This document shows positions 10,193 to 21,514 of a stretch of DNA of 64,000 nt, piece after piece (the stretch's first letter is position 1; the number at the start of each line of letters is the position of its first letter). Below the pieces are notes generated by a model. It was not told the origin of the DNA and made no database searches. It saw nothing but the letters and a program-made list of their open reading frames with translations. The translations under genes and the position numbers were made by a program. Source of the stretch: Strigamia acuminata (taxonomy: Eukaryota; Arthropoda; Chilopoda; Geophilomorpha; Linotaeniidae). The stretch covers positions 31,231,118-31,295,117 of the forward strand of contig OX442314.1 of the NCBI GenBank assembly GCA_949358305.1, written 5' to 3'.

Positions 10193-10590
10193 TCAACTGA
10201 AAAAATTCTGAAAATGTGCAATTTTTCCTTTTTTGATGTATTTGTGCAAGTCACAAATCACGTTAAAATCGTGCTCATCGTACAAATCACAAAACTTTGG
10301 GCAACTGTAATCTTCCAAATTCAGAGAGGGAATCCCACATGCAGTTAACACATCTTTTTCCACATGGCCACCTTTGTATGCTATGATTTCACATCCAAAT
10401 TCCACCTTACATGTTCTGTGTAAAGACTTCAAAACATCATACACTTTTGATTGTGGATAATCGTGGAAACTGTTTTCAAATCCCATACCATGAATATTTT
10501 GAGTCAGCCAACTCGCACATTTTCTAACTTTGGGATCCAAATCTGAATATTTTCCTACTTGAAACGTACAGTGTCCCCAGATCATAATGG
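10193..10590 (-). pseudogene. DEDD-like nuclease, truncated copy 2
   Basis: Matches residues from GHCTFQVGKY to the C-terminus of the protein at 30100-30642, including DYPQSKV, AYKGGHVEKD and SLNLEDYSCPKFCDL. The N-terminal part carrying the first acidic motif (DFDGF) is missing. An unrelated open frame of about 55 codons is fused in its place, extending to 10753 and matching a dispersed sequence also seen at about 11670-11740. Probably inactive. Confidence 0.6.
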
Positions 10591-10789
10591 CACAACTACA
10601 TGTCTCTCTCGAAAAGTATATGGGGGCTAATAAATCCAACTCTCGACCTCCCGTAGTAGCCCCGGACCACGTTTCAGTGGTCAAACGAGAGCTCTGGTTA
10701 CTTACTAGATACCTGGGATCGATCTCAACTTCACACGAACTTCTTCTCGTCACTTAATATATCCCAAATTGGTCTAATCTCTGACAACT

Positions 10790-11080
10790 GCGGTACAAAC
10801 TTTCCTAAATGGTTCATAAGCCCCAATAATTGGCTTACCCCGAAACCGAAATCCATCCCTGTGAAATCTTTTTTTGTTTATCCATTTCTCTTTGAGGTGA
10901 CTTTCTCAATTTCTGTTTGCCAACGTTTCTCGAATTTTCGAAATTGGTTGAATTCCTATTTGCCTCTGGTCACTTTGTGACAAATATTGCATTCGCAATA
11001 TAACACGGTGGTTGGCTTCCTCGTGATCTGTTAGGCTGTGTGGTAAAAGCCTTTTTCAACAGTCCCAGCCATTACTAAAC
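10790..11080. other. No gene recognised
   Basis: Intergenic, no supported feature. Confidence 0.4.
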
Positions 11081-11084
11081 GATG

Positions 11085-11530
11085 CATCAGAAAAATGATA
11101 AATGATAAAAAGCGATTAAGACAGTAAGCTTTTTTTTACAATCATGCCCGTGCTTATTGTTTCTATCAAATGAAATAATGCTAGAAAATGTCGAGCGACC
11201 AGTCAGAATACCAATTACTGATCCAATATAAGAAAACAGTTTTCTCAGTGGTACCATTGTAAAGTGTGCACTGGTTATGTAACTAGGTATACTCAAATAT
11301 TTTATACGTTGAGTTTTTCTAAGCCGTAGCAAATTAAGCTGTAGGCACGTCCCTTTTTAATTTGTCGTTCGATTCTTCTCTCCAGGATGCATGGGCTTCA
11401 ATTCTAAAGTCTAATCATACAAGAAATAACCAGTGGTCGTGGTGGTGTAATAAAACCTTAATTTTGCTTTCCATTGGTTGTAGTTGTCATGGTTCAACAA
11501 ATTACTTTGTTTTGAAAATATGTAACCACA
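11085..11530 (-). repeat. Dispersed block M, copy 2
   Basis: Second copy of the block at 2640-3090, in the same orientation, with the conserved - strand frame (TMVPLRKL...GSVIGILTG) and the shared 3' non-coding tail. Confidence 0.6.
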
Positions 11531-11539
11531 TACCGGTAC

Positions 11540-12140
11540 AATACTAATTGTACAAATTGTAAATGCTACACATCGAACTCTCGAATGCAGGCTTACAATG
11601 CCGTATATAGATACAGTATCGAAGATAAATCAAAAGAAAAAAAAAACGAACAATAGAAAATATAACATGACCAGTAAGTAATCAGAGCTCTCGCTTGCCC
11701 ACTGAAACGAGTTCAGTGGTCCGGGGATGTCGAGAGTTGTAAGCTGTAAGCCATTAGCCCAAAAACATGGGATTGCGATAGGGTAAATAACGGCGGAACC
11801 GATGATATTTCTATAAATAAACCTACAGTATCACGCCGTCGCCAAACACTACTACTGGTATAAACTCGAAAAAAAAAACACTTTGAAATTTTTTTGCGAC
11901 AGATACTTTGTACTTTACGAACATAAATATACAAAGTATTGGTAAAGTATTGGTTTTGTTTTACAAGCGGAGGGGGGGGGGGAAATCTGTACTCACCGTT
12001 AATACTGTAGATGAAACTTACCGTGACAGTTGTGAATCCAGCGATGACTCGCAGTCGCTACAGTTGTGCTGATTTTCTTGCAATTTCTTGTCTTAGAACC
12101 CTCCGACGGTTGCGCGATAAATCCATTGCAAAAGAGAAGC
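11540..12140. other. No gene recognised
   Basis: AT-rich with an (A)n and a G run near 11970-11980. About 11670-11740 resembles 10625-10700 in inverted orientation (short dispersed repeat with GAGCTCT..TTACTTACT). Confidence 0.4.
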
Positions 12141-12149
12141 GGCGGTCTT

Positions 12150-12790
12150 TCACTCGCTCGGACTCTCACCACAGAATGCTCTCACGGTCGGGAGGTACCA
12201 ATATGAATTCTGGGAAATAGTTAGTGTGGGAATGTTGCCGAGTAAGCTTTCATTGGCTAGCCAGCAGCAGCGATGGATCGTCGTTGCAAAGCTGTCTTCC
12301 GATAACCTCCAAATTTGTCCAACATTCAAAGCTGAAAGAACAAAATTGTACAATTTCATTAGTTCTTCATTTTCTATCGCCCATAAAAAGTCATTATAAA
12401 AGTCAACACAAGAACTCGTGTTTCTTTCGATGTTCAAAGTCAATCGAGTTAAGGTTGCAGGAACAGCCCATCGTCTTAGTCCATCTTCAAGAATGACGAT
12501 TAAAAGTAAAAGCAGCTTTTGAGATTGTGATACACTAACATGAGGAATTAACTTTGGTGATATAAACCATCCAATTTTGCACACTCTTGCAATATGGCAC
12601 ATCTTCAATATCAGTTTACAAATGTCATCATCAATCTCAGCTTTTCTCCCTCGACATCGGTGTTCCACTGGCAATATGCGTGTGTAAATCTGATCCGCTA
12701 TCCTGGTGATGGACTTTGGACTTCGGATATAACAAAGATTATTTGTTTCTTGATAAAAATTCCTCGCACAGACTGAGAAATTTTTTTATC
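12150..12790 (-). CDS. Helical-repeat protein, copy at 12 kb
   Basis: Open - strand frame of about 200 codons, longest ATG product 174 aa. It contains IARVCKIGWFISPKLIP, a Leu-rich helix, LTLNIERNTSSCVDF and LYNFV.SALNVGQ. About 85 per cent of it is conserved in the copy at 31886-32480. The ISPKLIP...LL unit is itself distantly similar to the LSPKRIP...MYQSLLQILLEV unit of the neighbouring gene at 31431-31860, so the family appears built from duplicated helical units. No known domain recognised. Confidence 0.45.
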
Positions 12791-13090
12791 TATTGACATG
12801 CTCTTTATGACACGTGTAAAACTCAAAACTTATTAGACCATCTTGGAGGATTTCCAGAACAATAGTGATTAGGTTTTGACACATTGACAGTGTTTCTGAT
12901 GGAAAACGGTTTGGTGAAATTATCCACTCATTTTCGCATGTGTTTAAAATATAACACAGATTTAAAATGTTTTGATAAATATCATTAAAGTAAAACTTAC
13001 CACCATAACTTATTGCTTCTCCTTGATATTGAAAATATTTTTAGTAAATATTAAACAATTTATTTTATATTTAGTGGTTAAGGGTATCTT
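12790..13090. repeat. Non-coding flank shared with 32480-32720
   Basis: The sequence upstream of the helical-repeat ORF (for example ATCTTGGAGGATTTCCAGAA and AAAATGTTTTGATAAATATC) is conserved with 32520-32720, so the gene was duplicated with its upstream region. Confidence 0.6.
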
Positions 13091-13097
13091 ACCACTG

Positions 13098-13640
13098 CTA
13101 ATTTTTTTTATCTAAAATTTGTTTCTTATACATTTTATTATGTGAACAACATCTCCAAAAGCATATATTTTTTATTTTTGTCAACTTGGTGTGGGAGAAA
13201 ATTACTAAATTTTTTGGTCTTTCCAGAAATAGAAAGTGCACTCCATGCTTTCTTGTTGCTGGTAGAACCATCACAAGTGAATCCACTGACTTCTGCCCCA
13301 ACATGATGTAATTGTATGATGCCTTGTAGTAAATTTTTTGCTGAAACATCATCTGGTGTGGCATTTTGTGAAGCAAAATTCAGCCACTAGTTGCTTACAC
13401 TCTTTGCTTAGACAGACAAAAATAAATACTAATGCATGATTGGCATATTCACATTTTTGATTTTCTGGAGTGTGTTCACCCAAATTTACAAATCCATGAA
13501 ATTTGAATGTTGATTTCTTGAAATTCAAAGTTTTAGATAATTTGGTTTCATCAAAAATCAAAATTCCTTTTCTTTTTTCTTCAGGCTCACCTTCAAATTC
13601 CTCTCTTATAGCCTCTGTGGCAATGTGGTTTTTATAACTC
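13098..13640 (-). pseudogene. P-element/THAP-type transposase fragment
   Basis: The frame contains GILIFDETKLSKTLNF, FKFHGFVNLGEHTP and NHALVFIF. After one frameshift it continues TPDDVSAKNLL, then VGAEVSGFTCDGSTSNKKAW. These match the RNase-H-like region of P-element-superfamily (THAP9-like) transposases: D-E-(I/T)-K-L near the first catalytic Asp, GVVDFGEHT..., DHALVF.F, and a CDG...N motif holding the second Asp. Only the central part is present and it is frameshifted, so it is a dead fragment. Confidence 0.75.
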
Positions 13641-13985
13641 GGTGGAAAATGAACTTAAAATAAGGCAAACACATAAAAATGGAAATAAGAAAGAACAAAG
13701 TTTATTTGAATTCTACTCTCTAATATTAATTGAAAAGAAAAATTATTTCATTTGCTTTTACCATTGAAAAGCTGGTTCACACCAAAAAGTTCTATAATAT
13801 ACATAAATGATATTTGAAATAACAAACCAAATATCATGATAAACTAACCAATCACTACACTAACTAGCTAACATTTCAGTATTTCTATCCAACACAAAGG
13901 GACAAATACACTCACATTTCTCTGCAAATGTTCAGGATGGGGCGTTTGTCCACTATCTCGGTTTCTGCTACTGCTATTATCTCGC
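13640..13985. other. No gene recognised
   Basis: AT-rich intergenic sequence. Confidence 0.4.
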
Positions 13986-14009
13986 TTTTGCGATGAGAAA
14001 AGAGACCCA

Positions 14010-15420
14010 AGTCACATCATTTTCGGGTTTCCTCGTGCGTAATCAGACTGTTTTCGCAGTAATTCATCACGAGCTCTCTGCTCTTCTGGTGGTAAATACT
14101 TTGCGTAGCGATCATCAATATACATCTGATTATCACGCATGAATTGGGCTAATTTCTCGAATGAACTTGCCATTGGAGCAACCACCATAGTCAACACCTT
14201 TTCAGAGAATTCTGTTAGCCCCAGTCGAAATTATCTATCGGCTGGGAAATCGCCAACATAATTTGGCAAACTGTTTATTAGCTCTTCCGTTCGACGCAAA
14301 TATGATCGCAGATCCTCTCCCAGCATCTGTTGCAGATCCTCTCCCAGCATCTGTTGCAGATTATCCCAGTAGCTTAAGAGAGTCGCGTGTGATTCTCCGT
14401 ATTCTTTCATGAATTCTCTGACGAAAGCATCCCAATGTGGAAATTGATGTTCATAAAACCAATTTGCGGCCCCTCCCGTCAGCATTTTAGGAATTATCTT
14501 TTTTAATGCGTCGTAAGGATCTACCTCGTGGCATCTGACGACTTGCATAACTTCGTCTAAGAATTGTGTTCCTGCACGCCAAGAACCGTCAAACGTATCT
14601 GCAGTTATTCAGTCCCATTTGATTTGACTTGTTGCGGCGTAACAATGTATCCAGCTTGACGTACAGTACTTTCGAATTTGTTTCTGTAGGACTTCTTCCA
14701 TTTCTTGTGATCTGGACGGAATTTTTGATAGACGTTTGTCGATCTGCCTTTCAATATATTCCTGCCACTGCATCGCGTTATCCGTTGTACCAGGAACATT
14801 AGCAGATGGTGGTGTGTCTCTGTGTCGAGAATAATCGAATCGTTCTTGTTGATTTCCACTACGACCCGCGTAATTGGCGTTATTGCGCTGGAAACGATCA
14901 GATTCAGAATATTTCCAGTCTTCTTGTTGATATCTCGATCTGGTCGGAGAATTTGCACGTTGTCTGTTCCACTCCTGTTGACGTGCATAATCGTCTTGTT
15001 GACGTGAGTATTCTTCATGTCGTGATTCATCACGTCCACACGAGTCTCCTTTAAGTCTTGAGTATTCGTCATAGTGTGATCCCTCTCTCTGGCTGTGACG
15101 ATACTCTTCTTCTCGACGTGGGTCGTTGCTGTAACGATATCCATCTCCATGATGTCTATCATCACCTTGACGATTCCTCTGACGCTGTTCATCATTACGA
15201 TAATATTCGTCTCTTCGTGCTCTTCTCTTTGGCGCTCGTCAGCGCGACGTTGCTCGTCTGCTCGACGTTGTTCGTCCGCTCGACGTTGTTCGTCCGCTCG
15301 ACGTTGTTCGTCTGCTCGACGTTGTTTGTCATTATGATGCCACTCGTCTCTTTGACGTTGTTCGTGATATTGCGGCGATCCGGGTTTTCACTTGCCAAAT
15401 TAAGTAAACTTAACAAGTTA
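14010..15420 (-). pseudogene. LTR retrotransposon gag (family L)
   Basis: - strand gag in pieces. Just after the 5' LTR it starts with a charged hexapeptide repeat (DEQRRA units, 18-bp repeats) and a long Arg/Asp/Tyr/Gln-rich disordered region, now frameshifted. The folded core follows: DTFDGSWRAGTQFLDEV, ALKKIIPKMLTGGAANWFYE, WDAFVREFMKEYGE. That matches retrotransposon gag capsid-like domains (GxAxxWF...F...F). A 24-bp internal duplication repeats QQMLGEDL. A TAA and then QMYIDDRYAKYLPPEEQ follow. No protease or RT is attached. Confidence 0.75.
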
Positions 15421-15467
15421 TCACCGTCGAGATGCCGTTTAGGACTTCTACTCTGTGGCCAAATGGT

Positions 15468-16310
15468 TGTCTAGGGGAATGATTTTAAACACAAAGTAAA
15501 GGAATAATACGATTGCTTTAATTGTCCAAATATACAAGATGAATATGATGCAAAATAGTGGTAATAACTGGGTCGATCTGGCTTTTCTTCGAATATACAC
15601 TCACAGTTAACGGTTGGCTCCAAGATGGCGTCGATGGCGTCGTGTGAGCGCGGATTTTGGCAGAGTAAACTCTATGCCAAAAACCTAACTTCAAATACAC
15701 CTAAAATTCCCGTGGAGCACGCTCGACACGAGAATATGTCTTATACACAGCGACTCGATTATTACGGAGCAAGTTCGACGTAACAATCCGTCTACACACA
15801 GTTCGCTTTGTGGAGTAAACTCAACACAAAGCACTTCAAACTAACAGAACAAGCTCAATGTTAGTTTCACACAGAAAATGGCTTAAATCACACTTAGTGA
15901 TGTAAGCAGAAAGGCGCTATTCCGTACAGTTGGTACAGACCAGCAATGAGTCTCAATTTGTCCAATATCACAGATCACACTTAGCAAGTTTGGGCATAAG
16001 TTTGACACGGTTGTGAACAGTTTGGAAGTGGAATCAAGAGTGCGGGAAAAGTGGGCCAAAACCGTTTGGCTCACTCCGAAATCTGCTCAGTAAAGCTGCG
16101 CAGATGACGAGTTGCGCTTAGATCACACACGGCCGCCTTCGGGTTGTGTGCAACAATTGAGCCAGGCACGTGCGAGAGGAGGGGATGCTCCGCCCAGGCA
16201 TGCGCCAGCAGCATCATCAAAGCAATGCATGCCGCAGCGTGATTGGTTGACGCTGTTGCTGGGCCAAAACTTGCTGCAAAACACAATATTATTTACGTAA
16301 TATTGTGTCT
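15468..16310 (-). mobile_element. LTR, family L copy 1
   Basis: Starts with TGTCTAGGGG like L2 (35117), L3 (40241) and L4 (49764). Just outside this edge lies the conserved leader ATGCCGTTTA and then gag, as expected for a 5' LTR of a - strand element. The right boundary is inferred only from loss of LTR-like sequence near 16300; I could not find the AGGGTCACCACA end seen in L2 and L3. Confidence 0.6.
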
Positions 16311-16387
16311 CAATTTAAACTATGGCAGTATATGTTTTATTTCAACTTACATTGAAATAGAACATAGATTAATATTTGATCTAGATT

Positions 16388-16665
16388 TTAAGATGATTTG
16401 AAAATATGGTGCTCACTCAAATAAGAATATTTGAAGTCACCACAATATCCATAATGATATTCGTCTTTTTGACGACGGTGTTCGTCCTCCTGACGACTTT
16501 GCTCGTCTTTTTGACGGCGGTGTTCGTCTTTTTGACGGCGGTGCTTGTCTTCTTGACGGCGGCGCTCGTCTTCTTGACGGCGGCGCTCGTCTTCTTGACG
16601 GCGGCGCTTGTCTTCTTGACGGTGGCGCTCGTCTTCTTGACGGCAGTGTTCAGTGTACACTTTTG
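16388..16665 (-). repeat. 21-bp repeat coding RRRQEDE
   Basis: About ten imperfect 21-bp units with core CTTCTTGACGGCGG; the - strand reads RRRQEDE heptads. It is similar in character to the DEQRRA repeat of the gag at 15.2-15.4 kb and lies beyond that element's LTR. Probably the gag N-terminus of a second, otherwise lost, family L element. Confidence 0.7.
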
Positions 16666-16799
16666 GATATGGTTTGCTTGATTTTTAGTAGAATGTTCCT
16701 AGTGGTTTTAGGAAAATCTCTTGATGGGCCATACTTTTGGTTGGGTTTTTGAAATAGGCTGAATAATGGTCCTGAAGTGGCACAACTGAATGCACCTTG

Positions 16800-17360
16800 T
16801 TTTAGCGATTTCACTTTAGCGATTTCGTTTTAGCGACGCCCCGTTTTAGCATCCACGTCATTTTAGCTACACAAAAATTGCTAAAATGACGTGGACACTA
16901 ATGTGGTAATCGCTAAAATGACACAATAAAGAAATGAAAAAGTAGATCTGATAAACTTTAGTGGTGCCAGTTTTAGCGAAGCCGTTTTCCAACCTAACCT
17001 AACCTGACTTGACCTAACTAACCTAACCTGACCTGACCTGACCTAACTAACCTGACCTGACCTGACCTGACCTAACTAACCTAACCTAACTTAAACTAAC
17101 GTAAACTAGCCTAAAATAATCTAAATTAACCTAACCTAACGGCATCTAAGCATCTGAAAACAGGCGTCGCTACAACGGGCGTCTCTACAGTGAACCAATC
17201 AGGGTCGCTATTCGCTAAAATGAGTCGATCGCTATTGTGTAGCGTCGCTAAAACGTAGCAATTCTTGCGTGAAAATTTCTCCATTGTCACTAAAACGAGA
17301 TTGCTACAATGGGGATTTTATTTGGAAATTCGCTAAAACGAGCGTCGCTAATAAGGAGGA
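16800..17360. repeat. TTTAGCGA island with palindrome
   Basis: Repeated TTTTAGCGA on the left and TCGCTAAAA on the right give the island an inverted-repeat organisation. Near the left edge is a perfect 16-bp inverted repeat (16852-16867 and 16880-16895, arm TCCACGTCATTTTAGC) with a 12-nt loop. The centre contains the telomere-like tract at 16989-17140. No ORF. It could be a foldback or Helitron-type non-autonomous element; ends not resolved. Confidence 0.6.
16989..17145. repeat. Interstitial TTAGG-like repeats
   Basis: Degenerate CCTAA/CCTGA pentamers in tandem (the complement reads TTAGG/TCAGG), grading into AACTAA variants. TTAGG is the canonical arthropod telomere repeat. The tract is short and degenerate, so it is interstitial and not a chromosome end. 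Confidence 0.8.
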
Positions 17361-17364
17361 AACC

Positions 17365-18200
17365 GGCACAACTTTCTACTGCTTGGTTATACTGGACTGG
17401 AGCTGTTTCTCTGGTAGAACTTGTACTGTATAGGCAAATGCTTACTGCATACTGAGATCTGCACACTGTGATTTCACTGCCTTTTTCACAAGTGTAGGAA
17501 TGTGAGTCCCCACCCTTGCTAATCCTGGCAGCATCATCACTCATGCCAATTCCTATGTACAACAGAGAGCTGATGACCTACTTAGCTCCTCTTTTCCTTA
17601 ATCCTTCAACTGATTGGTTCTTTGCATTCTCAGAATCAATGACTCATTACTTAGTCATCTAACATGTGTCTGAGTGTTTCAAAACGAGGTTGACCAATCA
17701 AAATGTATTGTTGATGTGTCCCACAGAGATGCATGAACAGCCAATATTTGCTTGTGACACCGCTGATGTAATTTTATTGACCCCATATTCACATCTCAGT
17801 CCACTCATTAATTTGCTGATACCCTATCTGTGTCTTAATCCGAAAATATAGACTTTCCAATAGAAATTCTGAATCATATCGCATTCCTTTCTTCTTCCGT
17901 TCATTTTTCATGGGCATCATTTTAATAATTTGCCTCTGTGTTGATGGTAATTGTCCAATCGTTTCAGCCATGTCATGTTTTGATTTTTCTTTGATATTTT
18001 TAATTTTTGAATTGAATGTAAACATGGGTCTTCTATTAGGTAATAAAAGATGTGCATCTTATGTAAATTTTTATCTAATTGAATATGAGAGATGATGAAT
18101 AAAAGAAAAATTTTATTTTTAAATTAGTATTAATAATTTTGTGTGACATTTGAAAAACACTTAAATAAAACACTTAAATTACCACATGATTCTACAGATG
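17365..18200. other. No gene recognised
   Basis: AT-rich. Short open frames on both strands have no recognisable content. Confidence 0.4.
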
Positions 18201-18202
18201 GG

Positions 18203-18500
18203 TCATGTTTTATTTTCACATCCCCATTGCAAGAAACAGTGGTTGTGAAAGATATGTCTACAATTTAATTCACCAACTTGTTCATTTTTCTTCATGTTAA
18301 ATTGACAGACAGTAATCTTCAGTAGGCTCTACTTCTAGTAATTTTGCTTCCAATTCTTGCGGTTGATGTGGTGGTGATGGTGGTGGCTGATGGGCTGGCA
18401 GTTGATGCACTTCCTCTTCGTTTTTATCATCTAAGATGTAAATAACTACTTCAGGTTGCACAAACTGCTGCTGTTGGTTCCTCGCTGCTAATTCCATGCA
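18203..18500 (-). pseudogene. RING-H2 protein remnant, copy 1
   Basis: A Gln-rich segment (MELAARNQQQQ) and a Pro/His-rich segment (HQPPPSPPHQPQELE) lead to EPTEDYC. After a short frame break follows MKKNEQVGELNCRHIFHNHC and a Trp four residues on. The CxHxxHxxC...W pattern is the second half of a RING-H2 finger, usually an E3 ubiquitin ligase. A stop separates the first Cys from the rest, and the final Cys pair is lost. A second copy is at 39057-39480. Confidence 0.65.
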
Positions 18501-18547
18501 GCTAGCGTCGCTAAATCCATGCAAGTTCCTTTCTTCCTTTTGATAAA

Positions 18548-19196
18548 TCAGTCGGTAGTCCTTGGTTCCCTCATCATTTGTTTCAGGTCTGCCAAATGAA
18601 CTTCACGCGGCTTGCAGTTAAATTGCGACAAAAAGCTCAGTCCGTAGCTGAGATCTGGGCATGTACATGTGGCAATGTTCATCAGTTTTCCAATCATTTC
18701 CTGGTAGTGGGTTGGGTCTACTTCCTTACTGTCCTCGCAATTGTCGAATTTCTGGTTGGGATCCATTGGGGACTTCACGGCATTGCAGTCTTGTAATCCG
18801 AATCGTTTTAATGTCTCCTCAATGTATTTTTGCTGGTGAATCATTATTCTTCCATTCCCCCATTCGACTTGAATCCCTAGGATGTATTCCAATGGTCCAA
18901 TTAGGACAAGCTTAATCTCCACTATTATCAACTCAATTATCCCTTCTTCGAATTTGTCGGATGAGGAGAGAGTTATGTCTACATAGATTCCCATAAACAT
19001 GTATTCAACTTTTTGCTTCAAAATGAATAAACATGAATCGTCGGGTGACTGTGTGAATCCAATGTTTTCCAGTACGCTTTTCATCTTCTCGTACCAGCAT
19101 TTTCCTGATTGCTTGAGACTGTAAATACTTTTGTCCAGCTTGCACACCATTTTTTTTTATATTTTTCCTCTTTGTATCCCTCCGGTTGGATCATGT
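18548..19196 (-). pseudogene. Copia reverse transcriptase, C-terminal part
   Basis: Contains VYMIQPEGYKEE, VCKLDKSIYSLKQSGKCWYE (Copia K..LYGLKQ..R.W), then IYVDI in place of YVDD, YILGIQVEW, and the RNase H lead-in IGKLMNIATCTCPDLSYGLS. These are standard Ty1/Copia RT landmarks. The catalytic YVDD is altered to YVDI and no RNase H core remains. Its N-terminal part is at 20694-20890, separated by a 1.5-kb insertion. Confidence 0.85.
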
Positions 19197-20693
19197 ATAC
19201 TGTTGTGGTTATGGTTCACAACTCCTAATTTGGATTCTAAAGTTCATGATGCCTTCTTTCAGAAGGTTGTGGAAGAATGTGTGCACACTGTAGATTTTGG
19301 GTTGCAACTGTTTATTGACAAAAAGGGTGTTGCTAGGCAACTTTGTGCCTAGCAACCTTATACAATAGTATTGTTGTAAAGGCATAGACACAACATGCCT
19401 TCCCCCTGTAATGAAATGATACTACAAGGGGAAGACAATGGCGGCGAATCGTGGTCCCTTGAAGAGCGGCGGCGACCTGGCTGGCTGGCACACAGACGTG
19501 GGGCGGCGAGCGAGCCACTCGGATGCAGTGACGGCGAGCGGGCCACGCGAATGCGATGGCGGCGAGCGGGCCACGCGGATGCGATGGCGGCGAGCGGGCC
19601 ATGCTAGTGTGATGACGGCGAGCGGGCCATGCTGATGAGCGAGTAAGCGAGCCAGCGCGGCACATGGCCGACGCAAGGGGAAACCAAAGCAAAGGCGGCG
19701 AGCGTGCCACGCAGACGCGGAGGTAGCGCTGCGAGCCATGCAGATGCGAAAGTGGGGTGGCAAACGGGCCACGCAAGCGCGCGGCGGTGAGTGGCCACCA
19801 GAATGCAAGGGGGCCAACGTGGATACGGGGCGGCGATCAGCCACTAGGATGTAAGGGCGGCGAGCAGGCCAACGCGGATGCAGGGCGTCGAACACGAACC
19901 CCAAAAACGGCGAGCGGCTCACGCTTGGTTGCGATGAGCGGCCCACTTTCCCCCATCGAAATGAGAGGAAGGCGGGCACACCGGGCGAAATGGCGTGGCG
20001 GGGGCGAGCGGGCCAACTTCACATTTATGTCGCTCCACTTCCGTGGCGCACAAGCGGTCGAAGAAGCACCTGGTTGACGACCGAAGAAATGGAGCACACT
20101 AGCGGCGAGCGGCAGTTGCAGGGCTGCACGTGCACACGGATGTAATGAGTGGCCGTGGGCCTCAAAACGTCCAGACAAACGCAGCAGTGGTAAGCGCGGC
20201 GCAAAGTGAGCAGCTGACGCAGTCGTAGTGATAAGCACAGATGGATCACGAACCGGACGACGGCGAAAGAGCAGTGGCGAGAAGATCGCGATGTGCAGTA
20301 ACGAGCACAGTCGTATGCAGCGAATGGTGGCTGCATTTATCCCCCACACTAGATTGATTGATGGAGTCTTTGTGAAAATCGCTCACTTTGAAGAGACGAG
20401 AGTCTTTGCCCTTGAAGACCCTGACAGTGTATGACCACTGTGGTCCAGGCCCAGTCCACGATCGAGCCGTCTTGCATAAAATACAAGACGCCCGATCTCA
20501 ACAAACCATCGTTGCATTTGTTTTGGCAACAAATGGGGCTCTGTATGGCCAAATTATCCGATGTGGAACATCAAAATTCAACCTGACAGCTCAGTAAATC
20601 ACCGTTTGAGCAACGTTGAATCGCACACGATTGAGGTTCAACCAGACGTCATACCACACATTCGTAAACGTTCACTTGCACAGAATTTACAGT
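19197..20693. mobile_element. Insertion splitting the Copia RT
   Basis: About 1.5 kb lying exactly between the two halves of the Copia RT. The junctions (GGATATA inside, TATACATG outside on the - strand) allow a TA duplication. Near its left end is an inverted repeat, TTGCTAGGCA / TGCCTAGCAA, similar to a hairpin at 44430-44455, which suggests LTR-like ends. Most of the interior is the GC-rich array at 19434-20300. Element class not determined. Confidence 0.5.
19434..20300. repeat. GC-rich degenerate tandem repeat
   Basis: Units of roughly 28-30 bp with core GGCGGCGAGCGGGCCACGC repeat from about 19500 to 19700 and decay to 20300. GC content is far above the surroundings. Long overlapping open frames on both strands (rich in Arg, Ala, Pro) arise from the stop-poor composition and are not supported as proteins. 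Confidence 0.75.
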
Positions 20694-20890
20694 GACGTGT
20701 TTATATCCTCCTTTAATTTGGCATGCAGGTAGGCTGCCTTTACATCATGCTGGTTCACCGGTCTATTCCGCTTGGCTGCCTTGCTTAAAACATCCTCAGT
20801 GTCTCTATGCATATTAAGGGTGCAAAAGTTGCGTCATAATCAAGTCCGGGTCTTTGCGAATATCCCGCGAATATAACAAAGAAATATTAA
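20694..20890 (-). pseudogene. Copia reverse transcriptase, N-terminal part
   Basis: Reads GYSQRPGLDYDATFAPL and IETLRM, then after a frame break RPVNQHDVKAAYLHAKLKE. These are the classic Copia RT start (K.GY.Q..G.DY.ETFAPV) and the motif with the first catalytic Asp (MDVK.A(Y/F)L.G.L.E). It continues at 19196 across the insertion. Confidence 0.8.
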
Positions 20891-20899
20891 TTAGAAAGG

Positions 20900-21500
20900 C
20901 TGATATAAAATTCAAAGATTTCGAACAATTGAAAATCAACACGCGGAAGAATGTTTTTAATTACTTTTATTAATTAAATTAATTAATTTATTATTATTTG
21001 GGGTCGTCCATAGATTAGGCCAGATTGGGGAATTTTACAAGTAGGAACCCCTCTGCCCCTCTCTTGTATCATAAATGTAATGTAAGAAGATGTAAAACGG
21101 CGCAGAGAGGTGACAGGCAAATACGTAAGCTCATCCTTCCAAATTCCAATGCCAAAAAAATATTTAAATTTACGGCAATTCATTTTGTTTCATCGTTACA
21201 TACAAGTGTTTTTTTTTTTTTTTTAGATATGCAGTTTACACGATAATATACTGGATGCTTGAAAGAACGTAAAATATTGTAATTTCATGATGAGGTCACG
21301 AAATGTTTTACAAAAAAAATATATTTTTAATTTTCATATCGATAGCAATTTTGTCTGGTCTGATTTGGGACACTTGGGATGAGGTCTTGCTTGAGCTTAG
21401 AAAGCTTCTTGTTTGATGTAATGCAATTATGGCGCGTTGAAAAACCTTTCAAAAACTATTTAAACAGTAGTCTGCCAAATAAAAAATTCGTGATTCAGCA
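20900..21500. other. No gene recognised
   Basis: AT-rich with a T run at 21211-21224. Nothing supported. Confidence 0.4.
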
Positions 21501-21514
21501 TGCTGCCGCGTACT

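Noticed and set aside
15058-15474. 138-codon + strand frame with VRSTLF repeats
   Set aside because: Mirror of the gag DEQRRA repeat on the other strand; the - strand reading fits a gag.
16406-16681. + strand frame rich in FLTAVFV as a membrane protein
   Set aside because: It is the antisense of the RRRQEDE 21-bp repeat.
19333-20349. Long Arg/Ala/Pro-rich open frames on both strands
   Set aside because: Overlapping frames on both strands in a GC-rich tandem repeat are a composition effect; no start context or domain.
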